From positions 214,110 to 278,109 of the forward strand of contig NZ_JAJEWQ010000006.1 of assembly GCF_020687805.1 (NCBI RefSeq): a stretch of 64,000 nt of DNA. The letters are read 5' to 3'. The DNA is from Planctobacterium marinum. Its GTDB lineage: Bacteria; Pseudomonadota; Gammaproteobacteria; Enterobacterales; Alteromonadaceae. Positions 17,952 through 26,094 of the stretch are shown here, piece by piece. Under the pieces are notes generated by a model. That model was not told where the DNA came from. It saw only the letters and a program-made list of their open reading frames with translations, and did not search any database. The translations under genes were made by a program, and so were the position numbers. Position 1 is the stretch's first letter. Each line of letters begins with the position of its first letter.

Positions 17952-18878
17952 TTAGCGTTTGGATAAATGAATCCCTGCTAACATGCAGCGTACAGAGCCG
18001 CCTGCCAGTTCCAGCATGGATACATCTAATGGCAGTAAGGTGACATGTTGTTCCAGTTGCCTTATTTGCGCCTTATCCAGTGCCTTAAACGCGGTTTGGG
18101 ACAGGGCCAATAACCGACCCTTTTTGCTTTGCAGCTCCAGTGCATTACCGCAAAACAGATTGATTTGCTGCTCGGTAAGGGCAACGATTTGTCGACCGCT
18201 ATTTTCGAAACGATGAATAATTTCCTGACGGCGCGGCAAGTCCTGCATCATATCAAACCCTGCCATCACAAAATCTGTCCCAATACACATCAGTACATTA
18301 GTGTGGTAAATCGGGGTACCACTGCTATCGGCAGCCTTAAACACCATAGGTTCAAAATTGAAGTGAGAGCAAAACCGCTCCAGGGCAATGGAATCAGTTC
18401 GGTTCGATTGCGCCGCATAAGCGACTCGCTCCAGATGGTCCAGTACCATAGCGCCGGTGCCTTCCAGAAACAGGTTGTCATACTCCAGTCCGGAATAATC
18501 TACCACATCCTGTACCCGGTATACTCGCTTTAGCATTTCAATGATATCGGTACGGCGCTCTTTACGACGGTTTTCGGTATACATAGGGTAAATGGCTACC
18601 TGTCCACCGGTATGAGTGGAAAACCAATTGTTAGGGAATACTGAGTCTGGTGTTTCAGTGCCTGTGTCTTCAAACAAATGTACATCAATGCCATGGTCTT
18701 GCAGTGTCTTTGCTACCTGAGTGACCTGGCTAAAAGCGACCTGAGTGACTTCTGATGCCGGTAGATGCACCTCTGAAGGTTGAAACTTATTATCACTCAG
18801 GGTTTGTGGGTTAGGGCAAAATGTATGCGGCCTGATCATTACTACAGATGCCGGAGCTTGCGGATTCATCGCCATCAA
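17952..18878 (-). CDS. ctlX: Citrulline hydrolase CtlX (amidinotransferase-fold)
   Basis: 308 residues of the arginine deiminase/amidinotransferase fold. Visible features are VMIRPHTFCPNP at the start, DSVFPNNWFSTH near residue 80, FLEGTGAMVLD near 130, YHTNVLM near 193, and the catalytic cysteine in GGSVRCMLAGIH near the C-terminus. CtlX-type enzymes hydrolyse citrulline to ornithine, ammonia and CO2. The gene is divergent from an Lrp/AsnC-family regulator, with an inverted repeat in the shared promoter region, the standard layout for a substrate-responsive catabolic gene. Confidence 0.85.
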   Translation of the reverse strand: MMAMNPQAPASVVMIRPHTFCPNPQTLSDNKFQPSEVHLPASEVTQVAFSQVTQVAKTLQDHGIDVHLFEDTGTETPDSVFPNNWFSTHTGGQVAIYPMYTENRRKERRTDIIEMLKRVYRVQDVVDYSGLEYDNLFLEGTGAMVLDHLERVAYAAQSNRTDSIALERFCSHFNFEPMVFKAADSSGTPIYHTNVLMCIGTDFVMAGFDMMQDLPRRQEIIHRFENSGRQIVALTEQQINLFCGNALELQSKKGRLLALSQTAFKALDKAQIRQLEQHVTLLPLDVSMLELAGGSVRCMLAGIHLSKR

Positions 18879-18987
18879 TCATTCTCCACGATTATTAGGG
18901 TGTTTATTTTTATGGCGAATAGCCTACTACGAAGCTGAATTAGTATAAATGTCAAAAATTTGTATAAAATCCAATTTATTTTTGCAA

Positions 18988-19010
18988 TTTGACAGGTGCA
19001 ATCTGTCAAA
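18988..19010. promoter_or_regulatory. Inverted repeat, candidate operator between ctlX and its Lrp/AsnC regulator
   Basis: Perfect 8-bp arms TTTGACAG/CTGTCAAA separated by 7 bases, lying about 30 bases before the regulator start and about 110 bases before ctlX. Lrp/AsnC proteins bind such palindromes, but binding here is inferred. Confidence 0.5.
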
Positions 19011-19041
19011 ATGATATTTTTGTTTAAAGGTGGGTGAGAAA

Positions 19042-19488
19042 TTGAGTAGTCAAAAGGGCGTGCCCTATTTACATGACAGTCTCGATCGACAACTGCTGGC
19101 TATTTTACGCGGTGACGGCCGGGCGTCGATATCCAAACTGGCGGGTGAGTTAAACGTTTCCAGAGGCACTGTTCAAAACAGATTAGATCGTCTGGTGTCC
19201 TGTGGGGTTATTTTAGGTTTTACGGTTCGCGCTCATGAAGAAATTGAAAGCAATGTGGTGCGGGCGATAATGATGATTGAGGTAGTGGGCAAGTCCACTG
19301 CTCAGGTGATCCAAAAATTAAAAGGAATACCACAATTGCAAAAGCTGCATACCACTAACGGGGCCTGGGATTTGGTGGCAGAAATCGTGGCAGGAAACCT
19401 GGTTGAGTTTGATCACGTATTGCGCGATGTCAGGTTAATTGATGGGGTGCTGAACAGTGAAACCAGCATACTGTTAACCAGCGCCTGA
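19042..19488 (+). CDS. Lrp/AsnC family transcriptional regulator
   Basis: 148 residues starting at the TTG at 19042, which has AAAGGTGGG upstream at good spacing; a GTG at 19030 in the same frame lacks a ribosome site. The N-terminal winged helix-turn-helix (LDRQLLAILRGDGRASISKL, SRGTVQNRLDRL) is followed by the RAM/AsnC effector domain (VRAIMMIEVVGKST ... VLNSETSILL). It is divergent from ctlX and most likely controls it and itself in response to citrulline, ornithine or arginine; this is inference from gene layout. Confidence 0.88.
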   Translation: MSSQKGVPYLHDSLDRQLLAILRGDGRASISKLAGELNVSRGTVQNRLDRLVSCGVILGFTVRAHEEIESNVVRAIMMIEVVGKSTAQVIQKLKGIPQLQKLHTTNGAWDLVAEIVAGNLVEFDHVLRDVRLIDGVLNSETSILLTSA

Positions 19489-19502
19489 CATGACTGAAAC
19501 AG

Positions 19503-19529
19503 GCGGAAGCAAGGTATTCCTACTTCCGC
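19503..19529. terminator. Imperfect hairpin between convergent genes
   Basis: Stem GCGGAAG/CTTCCGC, continued after a bulge by AGG/CCT pairing, between the Lrp/AsnC gene and the convergent transaminase gene. T-runs are weak on both strands. Confidence 0.4.
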
Positions 19530-19538
19530 GTAACTGAA

Positions 19539-20396
19539 TTAATAGTCAAATTTGTGTTTTGAGTACAGCGCCTGAGCCTGCTGCCAGATTTCTCCGGGAA
19601 TGCCGCTGTTAATCAACGTATCATCCACCTGAATTACCGGCATAAGTTCTTTCGAAGAACTGGTAAGCCATACTTCATCGGCATTTAATACATCCGTTTT
19701 ACTGATTTGTGCCTCTGAGACGCGATATTCGCTGTGCATCCTTAAAATGTCTAAAATCAGCTGCCGGGTAATACCGGGCAACAGGGCCGTACTCAGTGGT
19801 GGAGTGACGATATGACGATTTTTTACAATAAATACGTTGGATGAACTGGCTTCGGTCAAATAGTCAGACTGGTCAAACAGCAGAGTTTCATTGGCACTGT
19901 GTTCAACACCCTGCTGATAATGCATTACATTGCCCAGTAGAGACGTTGACTTAATATGACAGCGTTGCCAGCGTCTGTCCGTGGTGGTGATAACCTTCGC
20001 CGTTCTGGCATTGTTGATATCAGCCACAGGCGCAGCGGGGATTTCAAAAGTAAAGGCAAACACCGTGGGGCTAATTCCCTGCGGATAAGCGTGACTGCGT
20101 TTGGTGTCGGCTCCCCGACTTACCTGAATATAAATTCCCAGGTTACCTGAGCTATTTAATGACAACAGCTTTTCGCACAATGTACGCCAATCCTGGAGTT
20201 GGGTGGACAACTGAATCTTCAGCTCTTTCAGGCCATTATTAAGTCGATTGATATGAGGTTCAAACCCTACCATTTTCCCATTGTAGGATGGGATAACTTC
20301 GTATACCCCATCGCCAAATAAAAAGCCGCGATCCATAGGGGAGATTTTTGCTTGCTCAGCAGGTAGGAATTCCCCATTTAAGTACACCTGATTCAT
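19539..20396 (-). CDS. D-amino-acid aminotransferase (class IV PLP)
   Basis: 285 residues of the class IV aminotransferase family: MNQVYLNGEFLPAEQAKISP, then DRGFLFGDGVYEVI, with the PLP lysine in HIKSTSLLGNV near residue 146 and the EASSSNVFIV and LLPGITRQLILDIL signatures. Length and motifs match bacterial D-amino-acid transaminase (D-alanine + 2-oxoglutarate to D-glutamate + pyruvate) better than IlvE, which lies in the same family. It is the last gene of a minus-strand run with PxpABC and the two D-glutamate-cyclase-like proteins, which strongly suggests D-glutamate as a substrate or product. Confidence 0.86.
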   Translation of the reverse strand: MNQVYLNGEFLPAEQAKISPMDRGFLFGDGVYEVIPSYNGKMVGFEPHINRLNNGLKELKIQLSTQLQDWRTLCEKLLSLNSSGNLGIYIQVSRGADTKRSHAYPQGISPTVFAFTFEIPAAPVADINNARTAKVITTTDRRWQRCHIKSTSLLGNVMHYQQGVEHSANETLLFDQSDYLTEASSSNVFIVKNRHIVTPPLSTALLPGITRQLILDILRMHSEYRVSEAQISKTDVLNADEVWLTSSSKELMPVIQVDDTLINSGIPGEIWQQAQALYSKHKFDY

Positions 20397-20472
20397 GGTT
20401 TTCTGTTTCCGGAAAAGAAAATTAAGTTAATTCGATTTTATTGCACTACTGATTGCCAGTCTTTGCAGTTGG

Positions 20473-21429
20473 TCATTCAGTGTAGCGTTGCATCGTCGTG
20501 TTGTTGAATTTGGCCCGGGCAAGATGAAGCTGATTGTGCGCTTCTTCGATTGTGACGGGGGTAAATTCAACCGTAGCACCTGCCGTGGTTTGCATTAGTT
20601 TGCTTAAGTCTAATGATAATACACTGCCTATTTTGGGGTAACCCCCAATTGTTTGTCGATCTTTGCCCAGAACTATGGGCTGTCCGTCGGCTGGTATCTG
20701 TACCGCGCCCAGGGCGATACCTTCCGATAACATGGTGCGGGTAGGAAACTCAATTGCCGGGCCTGTCAATCGATAGCCCATTCTGTCGGCCAGTTGGCTT
20801 ACGGTGTAGCGATTACCGAAAAAACGTGCCTTTTGCAGCCTGTCAAAACGGTCGTATTGATAGCCCTTTATTAATCGCAATTGCAAATTTTTTGAGTAAT
20901 CCGGGATATCTTCACGGTAAAGTCCCAACAGTGGCTGATTTTGGGTGGCAAACCTGTTCAATATCTGGTTTGCTTTTAACGGTTTTCCGTTAATGCCTCC
21001 AATACCTTCGCGTACGACTGTGGCGGCGCTGTTTAGTTGTGGTGTCACACTGAATCCGCCTCCCACTGCCAGGTAGAGTCGACAACCGGCTGAGGCAAAG
21101 TTGATGCTAAGTTTATCGCCCCTGGCCACATTGTGACTGCGCCACTGGGAAATTTCTGCATTATTTAAACTCACACTGCAGTGAGCACCGGTAATACTTA
21201 TCTGGCAATCTGACAAGGATTCCAGATGTAGTCCGCCCATGGTTATTTCAAGGGTGGCACTATTGGCGGGATTTCCCAGTAATTTATTGGCCCACATAAA
21301 GGCGTGTTCATCGGCGGGACCGCCTGTGCTCAGGCCCAGTTTTGCCTGCCCAAAACGGCCTGCATCCTGAATTAAGCTCAGCATCCCGGCATCGAGAATT
21401 TTAAAAGCCTGAAGAGCTTCAGATGTCAT
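20473..21429 (-). CDS. pxpC: 5-oxoprolinase subunit PxpC (biotin-dependent carboxyltransferase fold)
   Basis: 318 residues of the allophanate hydrolase subunit 2/KipA family. The N-terminal signature DAGRFGQAKLGLSTGGPADEHAF and later RTMLSEGIALGAVQIPADGQPI are plain. With PxpA and PxpB it forms the prokaryotic ATP-dependent 5-oxoprolinase that opens 5-oxoproline to glutamate. The start overlaps the 3' end of pxpB by 11 bases, so translation is coupled. The transaminase gene follows after 76 bases. Confidence 0.93.
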   Translation of the reverse strand: MTSEALQAFKILDAGMLSLIQDAGRFGQAKLGLSTGGPADEHAFMWANKLLGNPANSATLEITMGGLHLESLSDCQISITGAHCSVSLNNAEISQWRSHNVARGDKLSINFASAGCRLYLAVGGGFSVTPQLNSAATVVREGIGGINGKPLKANQILNRFATQNQPLLGLYREDIPDYSKNLQLRLIKGYQYDRFDRLQKARFFGNRYTVSQLADRMGYRLTGPAIEFPTRTMLSEGIALGAVQIPADGQPIVLGKDRQTIGGYPKIGSVLSLDLSKLMQTTAGATVEFTPVTIEEAHNQLHLARAKFNNTTMQRYTE

Positions 21430-22132
21430 GCAGTTCGCCTCCCTGTGCTAAATACTCGGCTTTGTCTATCGGCTTAAAACATACCCTATCTCCGACATTA
21501 AATGGCATGGCTGGGGTCTGCGATAAATCAAACAAAGGGGTAGGGCAAAGACCTATGATATTCCAGCCGCCAGGGCTTTGTGACGGATATACTGCGGTTT
21601 GTTGATCGGCGATGGCTACCGCGCCTTTCGGTACCTTTTTGCGTGGGGTTTGTAACCGTGGTGCAGCAATCATTGGGTCCACTTCACCCAGGTAAGCAAA
21701 ACCCGGCGCAAAACCTATGGAGTACACCTGGTATTCTTTGGCACTGTGGCGTTTAATCACTTCATCCACTGAGATATTTTTGTCGTTGGCAATCGTAAGC
21801 AGGTCCGGCCCTGATTCTTCTGCATAATACACCGGCAGGGTCACCAGTTTACCCTGAGTCTGTTGAAACTGCGTTTGCCGCGCAGTGCAACAGGCGTTTT
21901 CAATTACCCTGGCAACAACAAAATGATCGGTGTTCAGGGCGTTGTAAATGACCAATAGGGAATTAAAAGATGGTACAAGGTCCAGGATATCACACCCAAG
22001 CTCTTTGCTAATGATGTGTTGTACGGCAGTGATCTGAGCGGAAACCGCTTTATCGGGTGTTGACGCAAAATACACTATCAGCGCGTTTTCTGATGCTGCA
22101 ACAATTTTGGGGTAGTCAGTCTGGTTGGTCAT
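21419..22132 (-). CDS. pxpB: 5-oxoprolinase subunit PxpB
   Basis: 237 residues from the ATG at 22132, which overlaps the pxpA stop as ATGA; an ATG four codons upstream inside pxpA is an alternative. It belongs to the allophanate hydrolase subunit 1/KipI family, with LVPSFNSLLVIYN near residue 55 and YSIGFAPGFAYLGEVD near residue 140. It is the partner of PxpC in the kinase-like part of 5-oxoprolinase. In some Bacillus species the pair is named KipI-KipA, but the directly linked pxpA makes the oxoprolinase role the better call. Confidence 0.92.
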   Translation of the reverse strand: MTNQTDYPKIVAASENALIVYFASTPDKAVSAQITAVQHIISKELGCDILDLVPSFNSLLVIYNALNTDHFVVARVIENACCTARQTQFQQTQGKLVTLPVYYAEESGPDLLTIANDKNISVDEVIKRHSAKEYQVYSIGFAPGFAYLGEVDPMIAAPRLQTPRKKVPKGAVAIADQQTAVYPSQSPGGWNIIGLCPTPLFDLSQTPAMPFNVGDRVCFKPIDKAEYLAQGGELHDI

Positions 22133-22863
22133 TTTTGACTGCATAGCTGTTTGAGGCGTTTTATCAGGTTTATCGATTCCGGGTTATCCCCATGCACGCA
22201 AAGCGTATCGGCCTGAATTGCCAGATTGTCACCGGTATTTGTTGTGACTGTGCCTTCTTGCACCAGCTGTTCAACCTGTTCGATGATTTGTTGTTCATTG
22301 AGCACGGCACCGGGCTGACTGCGGCTTAGCAAGTGTCCGTTATTGTCATAACGACGGTCGGCAAAGGCTTCGAAAAGCAGTTCGATGCCCATTGTCTTTG
22401 CTTGCGTTGAATGTAGTCCGGTTTGCTGAGTCGCCAGCAGCATCAGCTTTAATGGCGTTGGATATCTGGCCACGGCCTCCATAACGGTGGTGAGTATTTG
22501 TGGTTCCGCCATCATTTGGTTATACAAGGCGCCATGGGGTTTAACATAACTGAGCTGTTGCTGTTGTGCTCTGGCCATGCCTTCCAGTGCGGCAATCTGG
22601 TAATGCAGTAAATTAATCAATTCGTTTGCAGCGATATGCATGGTTCTGCGGCCAAATCCCGCTAAATCAGGATAGCCTGGATGAGCGCCAATTTCGGTTT
22701 TGCATTCACCTGTGTGTTTTAGTGTCGAGGCCATCACATTGGCGTCCCCGGCGTGAAAACCACAGGCAATATTGGCCATATCAATATGAGGGATCACCGC
22801 GTGATCCATGCCCATTTGCCAGGCGCCAAAGCTTTCGCCTAAGTCGCAGTTAAGTTTAATCAT
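22129..22863 (-). CDS. pxpA: 5-oxoprolinase subunit PxpA (LamB/YcsF family)
   Basis: 244 residues starting MIKLNCDLGESFGAWQMGMD, followed by ANIACGFHAGDANVM and the conserved HPGYPDLAGFGRR and KPHGALYNQM motifs. This TIM-barrel subunit hydrolyses the activated 5-oxoproline. It overlaps pxpB by four bases and begins nine bases after the DUF1445 protein stop, so the four genes look like one operon. Only the L-form of 5-oxoproline is well established as the family substrate; neighbours here suggest the D-form may also feed in. Confidence 0.94.
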   Translation of the reverse strand: MIKLNCDLGESFGAWQMGMDHAVIPHIDMANIACGFHAGDANVMASTLKHTGECKTEIGAHPGYPDLAGFGRRTMHIAANELINLLHYQIAALEGMARAQQQQLSYVKPHGALYNQMMAEPQILTTVMEAVARYPTPLKLMLLATQQTGLHSTQAKTMGIELLFEAFADRRYDNNGHLLSRSQPGAVLNEQQIIEQVEQLVQEGTVTTNTGDNLAIQADTLCVHGDNPESINLIKRLKQLCSQK

Positions 22864-22871
22864 GGGAATTT

Positions 22872-23663
22872 TCAGCCTATTGCAAAGTCACTATTTTTCA
22901 GGTCAGTTACTAACATACAACCTGGACTATGGGTAATGCAAAGTTCAGGTTTAGCATTCATGATGGCCAGTTGAGGTGTTACACCGCAGGCCCAGAATAA
23001 GGGGACTTCATCGTCGTGAATTGTAACCGCGTCGCCAAAGTCTGGTTGGCTCAAATCTTTAATGCCAATTAAAGATGGATCGCCAAAGTGTACCGGCGCA
23101 CCATGTACTGACGGATAACGGCTGCATATCTGGATGGCCCGGATAGCGTCAGCTGCTTTCATAGGCCTCATGCTGACCACCATATTGCCGCTAAATCGCC
23201 CGGCGGACTTGCAGGGGATGTTGGTTTTATACATGGGGACATTTTTCTGTTCTGAGATGTTTCGCACTTCAATCCCTTCGCTGAGCAAAGCTTCTTCAAA
23301 GGAAAACGAACAACCTAACAGAAAAGCCACAAAATCCTCTTGCCAGATACTGCTAATATCCGGCACCTGCTCACTGAATTTACCATTTTTAAATATCTGA
23401 TAGGCAGGGAAGTCAGTGCGAATATCAATATCATTGCCAGCCTGCTCTACCCGAAAGTCGCCGGGAAACTGACTGGTTGCAATGATGGGGCAGGGTCTGG
23501 GATTTAGTTGGCAGAATTGCCGAAATTCATCCGCCAGCTGGTTAGGTAAAATCACCAGGTTACATTGAACATAGCCTTTCGCCAAACCGGACGTATGGGT
23601 GCGGTAATCACCTTTTCGGATGGCCTGGCGTATCTCTTGTGGTGTCGATTGTGCTGTTAACAT
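22872..23663 (-). CDS. D-glutamate cyclase N-terminal-like hydro-lyase (DUF1445/YcsI)
   Basis: 263 residues covering a complete DUF1445 domain: TPQEIRQAIRKGDYRTHTSG, AKGYVQCNLVILP, FLLGCSFSFEEALL, MYKTNIPC, GNMVVSMRPM and PSVHGAPVHFGDPSLIGI are all typical. In mammalian D-glutamate cyclase, which turns D-glutamate into 5-oxo-D-proline, this domain is the N-terminal half. The C-terminal half (DUF4392) is encoded by the next gene upstream. The gene lies directly before pxpA, nine bases apart, so its likely product is the substrate of the following enzyme. Confidence 0.85.
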   Translation of the reverse strand: MLTAQSTPQEIRQAIRKGDYRTHTSGLAKGYVQCNLVILPNQLADEFRQFCQLNPRPCPIIATSQFPGDFRVEQAGNDIDIRTDFPAYQIFKNGKFSEQVPDISSIWQEDFVAFLLGCSFSFEEALLSEGIEVRNISEQKNVPMYKTNIPCKSAGRFSGNMVVSMRPMKAADAIRAIQICSRYPSVHGAPVHFGDPSLIGIKDLSQPDFGDAVTIHDDEVPLFWACGVTPQLAIMNAKPELCITHSPGCMLVTDLKNSDFAIG

Positions 23664-23779
23664 AGTGATTGTGATTCTTCTTTAATTGTGGTGATTTAAC
23701 CGCAAATGGGAATACCAGGGAATAGACTGAACTAAAAAAAACTGAGTCATGACGTCAAAGCCATGTTTTTCCGATTGCG

Positions 23780-24625
23780 CTAATTTTTAGCATTGCCAAT
23801 GATGACCCGGATTTGGTTGAGGACTTCATAGCCTGCACTAAAGCACAGGCTGTCTTCGGTGAGTTCGTTTCTGCGGGTAACACCATCGACACTGCCTTTG
23901 GCAGACAGGTATTTTAAGAGACTTTCCACATCGAGATTTTCCAGTAAATCCGCGGGATGCCAGAGGCTCATGATACCAATCAATCCGTACGCGCCCCAGT
24001 TAGAGACATCGGCCACTAATAACTCATCACATTCGGTCACCGAAGGAATTATATTGAGTGATGCCAGCTCTGGTGCAATATTACCCATGCCAATTTCGTT
24101 GCCGCCATCGCCAATGGCGATAGTAGGGCAGTTTGCCTGGCTCATAAAAAAATCAAAACTGGCGCAGCGGGTAGAGATATCTTCCCCCCGCATATTACAA
24201 TACTGGCCTTCGCTATTGAGGCCCGGCCGTTCGATGGAAATAATGGCCGCCGGTTGGTATTGAGCTGCGATTTGCTGCGCGTACAGAGGGGCACCCTGAA
24301 CATCATTAACCGCGATGGGGATAACCCGATAGTCATCTTTGAGTTGCGCATAAAGTGGAACACCACAAACCAGGTGGGGTGTCTTACCCAGCGTTTGCAA
24401 CAGATTATAGAGTAAAATGGCGCCTACCGGACCGTCAGTCTCAAACGTATGATCTACAGGAAATCCGGTGCCAATCAGTACATTCCCCTGGCAGTGGAAT
24501 AGTGTTTTTGCGGCGCGTAAAAAGTAACCAGGCCGCAAGGCCGACTGCATCGTTTTCATGCCTCTGAGGTTGCGTGCCACCAGACAATCTTCAATTAGCT
24601 GACTGATATTAATGAGGTTCATCAT
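23780..24625 (-). CDS. D-glutamate cyclase C-terminal-like protein (DUF4392)
   Basis: 281 residues from the ATG-ATG at 24625/24622; a TTG at 24652 would add nine residues but has no ribosome site. It matches the domain forming the C-terminal half of eukaryotic D-glutamate cyclase: IEDCLVARNLRGMK, HTFETDGPVGAILL near residue 65, SIERPGLNSEGQYCNMRG near 145, and the signature AIGDGGNEIGMGN near 180. The DUF1445 protein downstream supplies the other half, so the two probably form one enzyme or a related hydro-lyase. The product would be 5-oxoproline, consumed by PxpABC. Confidence 0.8.
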   Translation of the reverse strand: MMNLINISQLIEDCLVARNLRGMKTMQSALRPGYFLRAAKTLFHCQGNVLIGTGFPVDHTFETDGPVGAILLYNLLQTLGKTPHLVCGVPLYAQLKDDYRVIPIAVNDVQGAPLYAQQIAAQYQPAAIISIERPGLNSEGQYCNMRGEDISTRCASFDFFMSQANCPTIAIGDGGNEIGMGNIAPELASLNIIPSVTECDELLVADVSNWGAYGLIGIMSLWHPADLLENLDVESLLKYLSAKGSVDGVTRRNELTEDSLCFSAGYEVLNQIRVIIGNAKN

Positions 24626-24665
24626 AGACGAATAGCGTTTCTCGTTTTCCAACGGTTAATGTGCA

Positions 24666-25874
24666 TTATACTTTCCAGATAATGCGCTTTTTGTACATGT
24701 AGTGAAATATCACATAAGACACAATCAGGAAGCTCAATGACCAGGCCAGTGAGCCATTATAATTCCCCAACAGTGGTTGATAAACATGGGAAAACAAAAA
24801 GGCTTTCAGCGAAATTCCCTGTACGGGCACCATGATTAGGATCCGCTCCGCAATGCAGGCAAACAGGTAAAAAGCAATGGAGTTCGCGCCAAAAACGATA
24901 AAGGGTGCAGACCAGCCTTTGATACCCCGGTGATCAATTACATAAATACACAATGCCAGAGACAGGATTGCTATGCCTGAAGACAAAAATACAAAGGAAG
25001 GCGACCACAGTTGTTTGTTTATCGGAAAGACCGGGTCCAGAAGCCAGCCTGCTGAGGTTAAAACCAAACCCCAAAATAACAGCATTTTTACCTGAGGTAA
25101 CAGCGGGGTTCTGTTTTGAGTGGCCCGTTGCAGATAATCGCCGACTGCCACACCGGAAATACAAGATGCCACAGCCGGTAGAGTGCTTAACAACCCTTCC
25201 GGATCAAAGCTGAAGGGATGGGTGCTACTATCGTATACATGGTTTGTTGTCAGAAGCAGATGATCTACCCAGGCGGCCAGATTATTGCCTTTGATGAGTA
25301 AGCCTTGATAGACATTACCCTGGGTATCGTTGTAGGGCACACAAAGCATCAAAACGGCATATAAAACAAGCAATAGCGGGCCCATTGCGTAGAAGTACTT
25401 CTTAGGCAGATACAGATAGCTCAACACACAAAACAAATAAACAACAGCAATGCGTTGCAGCACACCTAATAACCGGATGGAATAAAGACGTTGTTCTAAC
25501 CAGTCGTAATTGTCAGCAATAAAATTAAAATAAAACAGCGCCAGAAACAGTCCCAGAGCGAATAATTTAGCGGCGCGGATGGCTGATGAATGCACGATGG
25601 CTGATTGGCTCAATCCCTTAGCTTGCATCACAGTGACAGACAGGCTGATGGATACCCCAACGATGAAAATAAAAAACGGGAAAATCAGGTCTGTAGGTGT
25701 CCAGCCATGCCATTGTGCGTGGCTAAGCGGGGCATAGACGTAAGACCAACTACCTGGATTATTCACCAGAATCATGGCCGTGATTGTCAGCCCCCGGAAC
25801 ACATCCAGAGATAACATCCGGTTCGAGGGTATCTTACTGAGAATCGACTCCGCATAGCGGCTAAAAAATACCAT
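24666..25874 (-). CDS. NagX-like membrane acyltransferase (heparan-alpha-glucosaminide N-acetyltransferase/DUF5009 family)
   Basis: 402 residues from the ATG at 25874, with GGAA eight bases upstream. There are about ten membrane segments. The N-terminal signature MLSLDVFRGLTITAMILVNNPGSW and the following HAQWHGWTPTDLIFPFFIFIVG motif, with its conserved histidine and aspartate, are diagnostic of the HGSNAT/NagX family. Family members acetylate glucosamine residues across the membrane or act in amino-sugar uptake. It is in the same direction as the D-glutamate genes and 40 bases upstream of them. Together they could salvage peptidoglycan pieces (amino sugar plus D-Glu/D-Ala), which is inference. 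Confidence 0.82.
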   Translation of the reverse strand: MVFFSRYAESILSKIPSNRMLSLDVFRGLTITAMILVNNPGSWSYVYAPLSHAQWHGWTPTDLIFPFFIFIVGVSISLSVTVMQAKGLSQSAIVHSSAIRAAKLFALGLFLALFYFNFIADNYDWLEQRLYSIRLLGVLQRIAVVYLFCVLSYLYLPKKYFYAMGPLLLVLYAVLMLCVPYNDTQGNVYQGLLIKGNNLAAWVDHLLLTTNHVYDSSTHPFSFDPEGLLSTLPAVASCISGVAVGDYLQRATQNRTPLLPQVKMLLFWGLVLTSAGWLLDPVFPINKQLWSPSFVFLSSGIAILSLALCIYVIDHRGIKGWSAPFIVFGANSIAFYLFACIAERILIMVPVQGISLKAFLFSHVYQPLLGNYNGSLAWSLSFLIVSYVIFHYMYKKRIIWKV

Positions 25875-25943
25875 AACACATTTCCGTATTGTGAGTGTCA
25901 GCTGGGCAGGGCAACAATGTAGCTGTCCTGACCCAAAGAAACT

Positions 25944-26001
25944 CATGAAAGTATTTCATGTTTTGATGAAATAAAGTCATTTTTATTCATGTATGTGAAT
26001 A
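25944..26001. promoter_or_regulatory. MetR-type palindromes before mesX
   Basis: TGAAAGTATTTCA at 25946-25958 fits the MetR consensus TGAANNWNNTTCA exactly and sits in a perfect 17-bp palindrome (25944-25960). TGAAATAAAGTCA at 25967-25979 is a one-mismatch copy, and 25984-26001 is another TTCA/TGAA inverted repeat. A TATAAAT box follows at 26004. This suggests MetR/homocysteine activation of mesX-mesD. Confidence 0.65.
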
Positions 26002-26094
26002 GGTATAAATATCCCCATGCACTAACAACGTACGCAGCATAACGGCATTGCCCCGCAGTGTTTGACGCGTCGGAAAACCGGACCCCACAGCATC

